DNA of 64,000 nt from Chitinivibrionales bacterium (GTDB lineage: Bacteria; Fibrobacterota; Chitinivibrionia; Chitinivibrionales; WJKA01). Under the pieces are notes generated by a model. The model saw nothing but the letters and a program-made list of their open reading frames with translations. It had not been told where the DNA came from and ran no database searches. Location: positions 1 through 64,000 of the forward strand of contig WJLZ01000215.1 in assembly GCA_014728215.1 (NCBI GenBank). Direction: 5' to 3'. Positions 48,151 through 55,052 of this stretch are shown piece by piece. The translations under genes were made by a program, and so were the position numbers. The first letter of the stretch is position 1, and each line of letters opens with the position of its first letter.

Positions 48151-48546
48151 ATGAAAACCTTAATTGTCGAAGATGATTTTACTTCCCGGCTCCTGATACA
48201 GGAGATTCTCCGTAATTATGGTCAATCCCATGTAGCGATCAACGGAAAAGAGGCCGTGGAAGCGGTGCAAAGGGCATTGACTGAAAAGGAGCCCTACGAC
48301 CTTATCTGCCTTGATATCATGATGCCCGAAATGGACGGTCATGAAGCGCTCAAAAAAATCAGGGCCGCCGAGGAATCACGGGGAATTGCATCTTCCGACG
48401 GTGCCAAAATAGTGATGACCACGGCGCTGGGAGATATTAAAAACGTAAGTGCAGCCTACAACAGCCTGTGCGACGGGTACCTGACCAAGCCTTTTGATAC
48501 CACAAAAATGATCGAAGCACTCAAGAAGCTTGATCTTCCATTGTAA
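48151..48546 (+). CDS. Single-domain response regulator (CheY-like)
   Basis: A 131 aa receiver with the acidic pocket MKTLIVEDDF, the acceptor Asp in LICLDIMMPEMDG, Thr in VMTTAL and Lys in YLTKPFD. It has no output domain, so it acts through protein contact. The ATG at 48151 with AAAGGAA in front matches the receiver start; an upstream TTG would add 35 unrelated residues. It converges on the large hybrid kinase (28 bases between stops), a probable phosphodonor. Confidence 0.92.
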   Translation: MKTLIVEDDFTSRLLIQEILRNYGQSHVAINGKEAVEAVQRALTEKEPYDLICLDIMMPEMDGHEALKKIRAAEESRGIASSDGAKIVMTTALGDIKNVSAAYNSLCDGYLTKPFDTTKMIEALKKLDLPL

Positions 48547-48574
48547 TACCGAAGTTCTGCACCTTTTTTCGAGC

Positions 48575-51500
48575 TTACATATATAAAACCGGTTTCAACC
48601 GGGCAAATTCATTTTCCAGCACAGGAAATCCGGATTGCAACGCTTCTATGTTCTTCTCATTGCCGGCTTTCTCTAGTCCCCACGCTGCCTTTTGTAGCGA
48701 TTCGGCGCTGATATTCGATGCTGCCCCTTTTATTCCGTGAGCGAGACGTTCCGCATCTTTGATATCCCCCTTATCGACAGCCAGTCTCAAATTCCTGATC
48801 TGCTTTGGTATATCATCAAGAAATCCCGCAATAATTGTGCGCGCCAGATCCTTATCACCGGCCAGTCTTTTAAGCATAATTTCTTTGTCCCAAAACGGAG
48901 GCTTGTTGTGATCCCGTCTGTTATCATTTCCGGTTTTCGATTTTTCATCACCCTTTTCTTTAGTTTCCCAGCCCCTTTCCAGCCATTTTTCAAGCACTTT
49001 TTCAAGCGCGTTCGGCTCGATGGGCTTGGCGATATAATCATTCATACCCGCCGCCAGGCATTCTTCACGGTCACCCTGCATGGCATGGGCGGTCATGGCG
49101 ATAATAGGAAGGTCATAGTTGGGGATTTCGAATTTCAGATTCCTGATCTCCCTGGTGGCAGTGTGCCCATCCATTTCCGGCATCTGGACATCCATGAGAA
49201 CCAGATCGTAGTGTTTGGATTTCAGCGCCTCTACTGCCTGGATTCCATTTGTCACCGCTTCTGCGGGAATGCCCAACTTTTTAAGCATAGCCATCGCTAC
49301 CTGCTGATTGGTAAAATTGTCTTCGACAAGAAGGATTCGATTTGTATTCCACGAGTTTTCCTTCAGAGAATGACAGGTAACCATGGAACCTTCAGTGGCG
49401 CTACTCTTATCGGCCAGAATAGTTCTCAGGGTGTTAAAAAGCTCAGAACGTCGCACCGGCTTTGTAAGGGAAGCGGCAAACCCATTCGTGACAAATCGCT
49501 TTTTGCCACCCCGGTGCCCCATTGAGGTCATGAGCACCATGAGTGTTTCGGGAAGAGAAGTGTCGGCTTTTATGGCATTTCCAAGCTCTTCGCCATCTAT
49601 ACCGGGCATCTGAAAATCGAGCAGGACCAGACGAAAAGGGTCGCCTGCATCAACCGCTTTGTGCATAACATTCAGCGCATCTTTCCAGCCGGAAGCTTCA
49701 TCAGTTCGCATTTGCCATGAAGAAAGCTGTCTCTGAAGGACCTCCCTGTTGGTTTCGTTGTCATCAACAATAAGAACGTGAATACCGGAAATATCTGCAG
49801 GCACAATTATATCTTTCTTTTGCACCGGCTGTTTGTCGAAACGGGCGGTAAACCAGAACTCAGAGCCGGTCCCTTTCTCACTCTCCACACCGATCTCTCC
49901 CCCCATCATGCCGGCAAGCTGCCTGGAGATTGCCAGCCCCAGTCCTGTACCACCGTATTTGCGGGTGGTTGACGTATCAATCTGAGAGAATTGCTGAAAC
50001 AGAAGGCTCTGCTTCTCTGCAGGAATACCGATTCCGGTATCTTTTACCGAAAATTTTATTGTTACGCTCGATTTCGATTCCTCGACTGGTAAGGCATGAA
50101 CAGATACTTCGCCTGTATCGGTAAATTTCACCGCATTGCCTGCAAGATTGATTAAAATCTGACGAAGTCGTCCGGGGTCTCCCCGAAGGTAAAGCGGTGT
50201 TTCCGGTGACAGTGCGCAGATAAATTCCAACCCCTTTTTGGTTGCCTTGTAAGCACTAATCTCTGTAAAATCATCAAGCACCGCAGCTAAATCAAAATCG
50301 ATTATTTCGAGATCCATCTTACCGGCTTCGATTTTGGAATAATCCAGAATGTCATTTATCAATCCCAGCAGGGAATCGGCGCTCGCCTGGACAGTTTCTG
50401 TAAAACGACGCTGCTCATCGGTCAAATCAGATTCGAGTAAGAGTCCGGTCATACCGATTACGCCGTTAAGAGGAGTGCGAATTTCGTGCGACATATTGGC
50501 TAAAAACCGGCTCTTCGCCTGATTGGCCATTTCTGCCTGGGCGGCCATACTGTTGGCCAGCGCGGTCTGCTGTTCCAGATACTGATTGGCCCGAACCAGC
50601 TCTTCTTCAGCCCGCTTTCGTTCGCTGATATCCCGGACTATGCCCTGGATAATCCCCTGCTTCTCATCCACCATGCGTGCGCTGATCTCGACATCGATAA
50701 CAGTACCATAACCGGTTGTAATTTTACTTTCGAATCGCTTGAATCCCCTTGTTGCCGTTTCGGAGAATGCATCATCCGCATTACTCCGTTCCGATTCGGA
50801 ATGAAATTCCTGCATTGGGGTAGCAAAAATATGCTCTCGCGAAAATCCAAGCAGCTCCTCCGCCTTTTTATTTACATCGATCGCTCTTCCCTTGAGATCA
50901 TGAATAAAAATCGCATCATTTGAATATTCAAAAAGCGCTCTGAATTTCTGTTCACTCTCTCTAAGCCGGGTATTGCTTTTCTCCCGGTGAATATAGCTGC
51001 CGAACATATTGGCCAGCGTGGAAAGCAGCGAAATATCTTCCTTTTTCCAGACCCGCCTTTCCTCCGTATCATCGAAACCGATGAATCCATACCATTCACT
51101 TCCTGCAAATATCGGAATTACCAGAATAGATTTGATACCCTGATCGGCCAGGATGTCGTGTTCGGTCTCTGGAAAATCTTCAATAAGCCCCAGGATGGGA
51201 TTTCCTTTCTGCAGCACCCTTCGCCACCGCTGAAAACCGTCATTATAAGGAATATGCTGCAGGACCGGATTATCGATCTGTATCGAAGCACGGGATACGA
51301 ATTCAAAGGTCTGCCGCATACAGAGACCGTCATTGGGATCATAAATATTTTCGAATATGTATACCCTGTTTGCATCCGTGGCTTCGCAAATGATTTTCAA
51401 TGAATCCTGAAAGACTTTTCGGTCGCTGTCGTGAGTAAGCAGTATCGATGATATTTCTGCGACGGCTTCCTCATATCGCAACCGCAATTCAATCTGGTCC

Positions 51501-51598
51501 CGCCCTTTTTTCACTTCAGCCAGGTCGATTTCGGAAATAATCCGGAATTTTTCATTTTCCATAGGAAAATGATTATCCTTTTGAGGCTTGTTTGTCAT
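48575..51598 (-). CDS. BarA/EvgS-type hybrid histidine kinase (GAF-PAS-HisKA-HATPase-REC-REC-HPt)
   Basis: 1007 aa, no clear membrane helix. Domains in order: GAF (about 45-205), PAS (about 215-335, ALFEYSNDAIFIHDLKGRAID), HisKA (about 365-430) with the His in FLANMSHEIRTPLNGV, HATPase (about 475-590, DTGIGIP, GGTGLGLAISRQL), REC1 (acceptor Asp in LVLLDFQMPG), REC2 (Asp in LVLMDVQMPEMDG) and HPt (His in AHGIKGAASNIS). It is a full phosphorelay in one chain, sensing a soluble ligand or redox state. The convergent CheY-like protein is a plausible receiver. Confidence 0.95.
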   Translation of the reverse strand: MTNKPQKDNHFPMENEKFRIISEIDLAEVKKGRDQIELRLRYEEAVAEISSILLTHDSDRKVFQDSLKIICEATDANRVYIFENIYDPNDGLCMRQTFEFVSRASIQIDNPVLQHIPYNDGFQRWRRVLQKGNPILGLIEDFPETEHDILADQGIKSILVIPIFAGSEWYGFIGFDDTEERRVWKKEDISLLSTLANMFGSYIHREKSNTRLRESEQKFRALFEYSNDAIFIHDLKGRAIDVNKKAEELLGFSREHIFATPMQEFHSESERSNADDAFSETATRGFKRFESKITTGYGTVIDVEISARMVDEKQGIIQGIVRDISERKRAEEELVRANQYLEQQTALANSMAAQAEMANQAKSRFLANMSHEIRTPLNGVIGMTGLLLESDLTDEQRRFTETVQASADSLLGLINDILDYSKIEAGKMDLEIIDFDLAAVLDDFTEISAYKATKKGLEFICALSPETPLYLRGDPGRLRQILINLAGNAVKFTDTGEVSVHALPVEESKSSVTIKFSVKDTGIGIPAEKQSLLFQQFSQIDTSTTRKYGGTGLGLAISRQLAGMMGGEIGVESEKGTGSEFWFTARFDKQPVQKKDIIVPADISGIHVLIVDDNETNREVLQRQLSSWQMRTDEASGWKDALNVMHKAVDAGDPFRLVLLDFQMPGIDGEELGNAIKADTSLPETLMVLMTSMGHRGGKKRFVTNGFAASLTKPVRRSELFNTLRTILADKSSATEGSMVTCHSLKENSWNTNRILLVEDNFTNQQVAMAMLKKLGIPAEAVTNGIQAVEALKSKHYDLVLMDVQMPEMDGHTATREIRNLKFEIPNYDLPIIAMTAHAMQGDREECLAAGMNDYIAKPIEPNALEKVLEKWLERGWETKEKGDEKSKTGNDNRRDHNKPPFWDKEIMLKRLAGDKDLARTIIAGFLDDIPKQIRNLRLAVDKGDIKDAERLAHGIKGAASNISAESLQKAAWGLEKAGNEKNIEALQSGFPVLENEFARLKPVLYM

Positions 51599-51633
51599 AA
51601 CAAATATATTTGCTCCCGATGTTTTAAAAGCAA

Positions 51634-51662
51634 ACTATACCAAACTTTAGGAATTTTGTCAA
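51634..51662 (-). promoter_or_regulatory. Near-consensus promoter of the hybrid kinase
   Basis: On the minus strand TTGACA (51662-51657) and TATAGT (51639-51634) are exactly 17 bases apart, about 36 bases before the kinase start. The rest of the 399-base gap 51599-51997 up to the cupin gene holds no gene that can be supported. Confidence 0.75.
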
Positions 51663-51997
51663 CTGAAAATTACTATCTTTCAATGATAATTGCCCCAGGA
51701 CGGTTACCGCAATCCATTTCGGACATCAAAATATGAAATCACCGGAAGATTAGATCCGAAAGGTAAGCACAGAAGCTAATTTTTGCCAGGAAGCGATAAA
51801 TCGGGTGAAATAAAGAGGTGTTTGCCGGACCGTGACATTTCAGCCTGTATTCCTGTTGAAATAGCCATAGTAAGTTACTTACGTAGCGCATGCTATACCG
51901 ATAAAAATCAACTATATCCTCTACCCAGAGCCATCCAGTATATTAATGCCGGCATATCAGATACCCCGTTGTATCGAAAAAACATAAGGACATCCCC

Positions 51998-52363
51998 ATG
52001 GGAATCAACAAAGTCACTATCAAAGAAAAGGCAGCCCTGATACAGGAGCTTCATTCCTATAAGGTTATCGCCCGGATGAACGATTATTATTTCAAGCTGG
52101 TAAAAGCCAGACGGGAATTTGTCTGGCACCGTCACCCGGAAACCGATGAGGTTTTTATTGCCGTCGAAGGCAGCTTCAAACTCGCCTTGCGAGATAAAAT
52201 AATCGACATGAACGAAGGCGATATGATCGTGGTCCCCAAAGGAGTCGAGCACAAACCAATCTGTGATAAAGAATGCTGTGTCATGCTGATCGAGCCCAAG
52301 GAGACAGTGAACACCGGTGATTCCGGGGGTCCCATGACCTATACGAAACTTGAATGGATATAA
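51998..52363 (+). CDS. Small cupin-domain protein
   Basis: A 121 aa single cupin: the first motif contains HRHPETDEVFIAVEGSF with two His and a Glu as likely metal ligands, and the second reads GDMIVVPKGVEHKP with the last His. TAAGGA lies eight bases before the ATG. Small cupins of this kind include sugar-phosphate isomerases, dioxygenases and simple binding proteins; the function cannot be assigned from sequence. Confidence 0.85.
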   Translation: MGINKVTIKEKAALIQELHSYKVIARMNDYYFKLVKARREFVWHRHPETDEVFIAVEGSFKLALRDKIIDMNEGDMIVVPKGVEHKPICDKECCVMLIEPKETVNTGDSGGPMTYTKLEWI

Positions 52364-52374
52364 AAATTAAAAGT

Positions 52375-52447
52375 TGGAGTAGTGGAGCGATGGGGCAATG
52401 CCGGGAGTACCCAGCACGCCAGTACTCCATCATTCCACCACGCCACC
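52375..52447. repeat. Interrupted long inverted repeat (TGGAGTAGTGGAG type)
   Basis: The left arm TGGAGTAGTGGAGCGATGG (52375 onward) and the right arm ending CCATCATTCCACCACGCCA (to 52445) are largely complementary, and inside them GGAGTAC and GTACTCC form a seven-base stem. The element fills the gap between cupin and the next gene. It looks like a dispersed palindromic (REP-like) unit; only one full copy is seen in this window. Confidence 0.5.
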
Positions 52448-52474
52448 TCGTCCCCTAACCTAAAGGAGCTTCCA

Positions 52475-52981
52475 ATGATTTTCGCACGAACAACCATGCT
52501 CATCGTTCTGTCACTCTCATGCATCCTTTCCGCCCAGTCCGACAGCGGTTCCCCTTCCGGTCCCCAAAAAGTCCTGCTTGTCTACGATGACAACGACACC
52601 ACCTCCGCGGTTTATATCAAGACCATGGAAAAGGAACTGGATTCAAAAGGATTCTCGGTCACCAAGGCTCCCCTCGATCAATCATCGCCCAACAATCTGT
52701 CTTCCTATGAGTATATCCTTGTCCACAGCAGAGTCATGGCTTTCAACATGATGTCCTCGGTCAGAAAATGGCTCAAACAGCAGAAAGATCTGAATAATCA
52801 GAAAATTCTGATTTTTACTACCGCCGCGAAATGGTTTCAGAAAAAGAATATGACCGAGGCGGTAAAAATTATCAGGAAACGGGGCGGTGATGTGGTCGAT
52901 GCGGTCTCCATGGCCACCGGCGACTGGAGCAAAGAACAGAAAGTCGAGAGTGTGGAAAAGTTTATCGGGGGATTGAAATAA
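52475..52981 (+). CDS. Exported protein with a flavodoxin-like fold
   Basis: A signal peptide (residues 1-20, IFARTTMLIVLSLSCILSAQ) precedes a ~140 aa alpha/beta domain starting KVLLVYDDNDTTSAVYIKTM and containing SSYEYILVHSRVM, IFTTAAKWFQKK and GDVVDAVSMATG, in a strand-helix order like flavodoxins, though the FMN-binding residues cannot be confirmed. AAAGGAG is ten bases before the ATG at 52475; longer in-frame versions run into the palindromic repeat and are rejected. The role is unknown. Confidence 0.65.
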   Translation: MIFARTTMLIVLSLSCILSAQSDSGSPSGPQKVLLVYDDNDTTSAVYIKTMEKELDSKGFSVTKAPLDQSSPNNLSSYEYILVHSRVMAFNMMSSVRKWLKQQKDLNNQKILIFTTAAKWFQKKNMTEAVKIIRKRGGDVVDAVSMATGDWSKEQKVESVEKFIGGLK

Positions 52982-53071
52982 CAAGCCTAACCATTTGCTG
53001 CTGTATGCATCTTCAAAGGGCCTTCTCCTTCGCATGCCTCTTGCCATTTTGTAGTTTACAGGAGAGAGCTC

Positions 53072-53171
53072 ACCGCAAAGGCGCAAAGGGCGCGAAGGAA
53101 TAAAAAAATGGGGAATTAAAATTTATTTTTGATCTTAGTATTTTCCGATCTCTTCTTTGCGCCTTTGCGGT
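53072..53171. repeat. 17-base inverted repeat of the GCAAAGGCGCAAAG family
   Basis: ACCGCAAAGGCGCAAAG (53072-53088) and its exact complement (53155-53171) flank a 66-base AT-rich piece. The family recurs at 53577-53608 at the other side of the GxxExxY gene, so the repeats surround that gene. Such GCAAAGGCGCAAAG repeats are commonly seen near GxxExxY genes in environmental genomes. Confidence 0.65.
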
Positions 53172-53178
53172 TAATCTA

Positions 53179-53571
53179 TCATAAACCGTTGACAATCCTC
53201 TTTATTCCGTTTCGCATATACGGAACGTTGAAGTTGAGTAGCAATCCGAGCTTCAAATCCGAGAGTTTAAGATAGGTAAGTAATTGCGCATCGTGAATCG
53301 GCGCCAATGATTCCACGGCTTTCAATTCTAAAATTATCGAATCTTCCACAACAATATCGAGTCTGTATCCGCAGTCGAGTGTAACCTGTCGATACGACAC
53401 AGGGAGCGCAACTTGTCTGGCATATTCTATACCTTGGAACTGCAACTCACTGCACAAACATTGTTCGTACGCAGATTCAAGCAAGCCCGGGCCTAGTGAC
53501 TTATGCACTTCAATAGCAGCCCCTATGATTCTGTTTGATAAACCATCTATTTCTACTTTTGCTTTAACCAT
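53179..53571 (-). CDS. GxxExxY family protein
   Basis: About 130 aa. The diagnostic motif lies in SLGPGLLESAYEQCL (GPGLLESAY), followed by the domain-typical RQVALPVSYRQVTLDCGYRLDIVVEDSIILELKAVE with its ELK segment split over two strands and DAQLLTYLKLSDLKLGLLLNFN. The fold is PD-(D/E)XK nuclease-like, with Asp and ExK residues in place, but no activity has been established. The start at 53571 (MVKAKVEIDG) is preferred; a TTG at 53610 would translate the repeat itself (RKGAKNAK). The gene is bounded by GCAAAGGCG repeats on both sides. Confidence 0.85.
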   Translation of the reverse strand: MVKAKVEIDGLSNRIIGAAIEVHKSLGPGLLESAYEQCLCSELQFQGIEYARQVALPVSYRQVTLDCGYRLDIVVEDSIILELKAVESLAPIHDAQLLTYLKLSDLKLGLLLNFNVPYMRNGIKRIVNGL

Positions 53572-53576
53572 TCTTA

Positions 53577-53608
53577 TCTTTGCGTTTTTTGCGCCTTTGC
53601 GATGAATC
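53577..53608. repeat. GCAAAGGCGCAAAAAACGCAAAGA repeat at the GxxExxY start
   Basis: On the plus strand it reads TCTTTGCG, six T, GCGCCTTTGCG, then ATGAATC. It is a third copy of the family at 53072-53171 and lies immediately upstream of the GxxExxY ATG, in the same orientation as the copy at 53155-53171 behind the gene. Confidence 0.6.
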
Positions 53609-53624
53609 AATTAATGCGATCTCA

Positions 53625-54557
53625 TCATATCCACAACAACGAAATATACCCGATATAAAGGATCAATAATGTCGCTCCCTCCCAGCGGTTCAGCCGGAAA
53701 CCTGTGCTAAGGAAGGGAAGAAGCACTAGGCTGAAGAGCACCATGCATGCCAGATCGATGTATCGCAACTCCGGTACTGAAAAGGGGGAAATTATTCCCG
53801 CGCTTCCGAGAACAAGTCCCAGGTTGAACACGTTGGACCCGATAACATTCCCTATAGCGATATCGGTCTCCTTTTTGATGACAGCCATGATTGACGCAGC
53901 CAGTTCCGGAAGGCTGGTGCCTATCGCGGTCACCGAAATACCGATAATCGTTTCGCTTATGTTAAGCTGCCGGGCCAGGCGAACAGCAGCATCGACCATC
54001 AGATGAGAACCATACACCAGACCGGCAATACCGCCCACAATGAGAAGGCCTAAGACAATTCCCTTTTTGCCGGGAGCGGCACTGTCGGGAGTTGAATTTG
54101 CATTTTTTTCTCTCCGTGCCATCACGACGGTAAAGGCCAGATAAACAATAAAGACAATAAAAAGAACAAGCGAGTCTACCCGTGACAACTCGCGATCAAA
54201 AAGCAAAAAAAAGCAGAGCGCGGAAATGAAAAGCATATAGGGCAGGTCACGTTTAATAATCTGACGATGGACCGTGAGGGGAGTCAGCACCGCACCGACT
54301 CCAAGTATCAATGCGCCATTGGCGATATTCGAGCCCAGAACATTACCGACAGTAATGCCCGGAAAACCGGAAAGAGCAGATTTGACACTGACGAATAATT
54401 CAGGGGAACTGGTGCCGAAAGCGACAATAGTAAATCCCACAACCAGCGGACTCAGCCCGAATTTTATGGCAATTGAAGCACTTCCGCGAACAAAGGCCTC
54501 GGCCCCTGCGGTCAGAAGAATAAGTCCGGCAAAAAATAACAATAACAAAAGTATCAT
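53625..54557 (-). CDS. Calcium/sodium antiporter, CaCA family (YrbG type)
   Basis: Inner-membrane exchanger of 310 aa with about ten helices. Both alpha repeats are visible: VVGFTIVAFGTSSPELFVSV near residue 40 and IIGISVTAIGTSLPELAASI near residue 200, each with the GTSxPE ion-binding motif and followed by GNVLGSNIAN or GNVIGSNVFN. It lies on the minus strand next to the GxxExxY gene, with no functional link visible. The gap 54558-54905 upstream holds a dispersed repeat but no other gene. Confidence 0.95.
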   Translation of the reverse strand: MILLLLLFFAGLILLTAGAEAFVRGSASIAIKFGLSPLVVGFTIVAFGTSSPELFVSVKSALSGFPGITVGNVLGSNIANGALILGVGAVLTPLTVHRQIIKRDLPYMLFISALCFFLLFDRELSRVDSLVLFIVFIVYLAFTVVMARREKNANSTPDSAAPGKKGIVLGLLIVGGIAGLVYGSHLMVDAAVRLARQLNISETIIGISVTAIGTSLPELAASIMAVIKKETDIAIGNVIGSNVFNLGLVLGSAGIISPFSVPELRYIDLACMVLFSLVLLPFLSTGFRLNRWEGATLLILYIGYISLLWI

Positions 54558-54834
54558 GATTAGAAAAAGAAAAGCAGTGCCCTACTAAACAGGCACAGGA
54601 TACCAGTTAATACAAACAATCATACACAGAGAAATCCGGTTCCGCACACCTTAGTCTGCACGGTTTCTAAAAATAGACTACGACACCCCGCCAGGGAAAT
54701 AATACTTACAGCCTGTCTCATAAAACCTCTGGGTATCAACCGGTTACAGAGCCGACCGGCTTCGTTGTGCTGTAGCGGAATGATAAAAAATTAAAGCTAT
54801 TATGCCATAATGTAATTGCCGGAGTAATACTTTT

Positions 54835-54911
54835 GCTGATTAACGCTGATTTTTTTTATAGGTTGTATCCCTGATCAGCGACAGATCGGCTTTATCAGCG
54901 TTTTTTTGGAC
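54835..54911. repeat. Dispersed ATCAGCG-type repeat, copy B
   Basis: GCTGATT-AACGCTGATTTTTTT, then CTGATCAGCG, TTATCAGCG and a final TTTTTTTGGAC follow the same order of words as the copy at 31-134. It lies in the 348-base gap between the divergent exchanger and lipoprotein genes and may contribute promoter elements. An in-frame TTG at its end is not the likely start of the downstream gene. Confidence 0.5.
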
Positions 54912-55052
54912 AAGGCGGTTATTATTGCAGAAAAACTAATATTTCCGATCAGCTCAATATTATATTCCATGTCTGATTATCGTATAGTATATCATTACTC
55001 TACCGATATTTTACAATTGACAAGGCATTGCCCCCCAAAGAAGAAACCTGAC

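Noticed and set aside
49125-49150. Insertion in the second receiver of the hybrid kinase (IRNLKFEIPNYDLP)
   Set aside because: The loop is only about two residues longer than usual and key receiver residues are intact; the repeat-like DNA may be chance.
48737-49525. Long plus-strand open frame opposite the hybrid kinase
   Set aside because: It lies fully inside the kinase gene on the other strand, has no ribosome site and no recognisable domain.
54700-54800. Possible insertion-sequence end in the AGCCTGTCTCATAA region
   Set aside because: Only a short word resembles known transposon ends; no transposase, second end or target duplication found.
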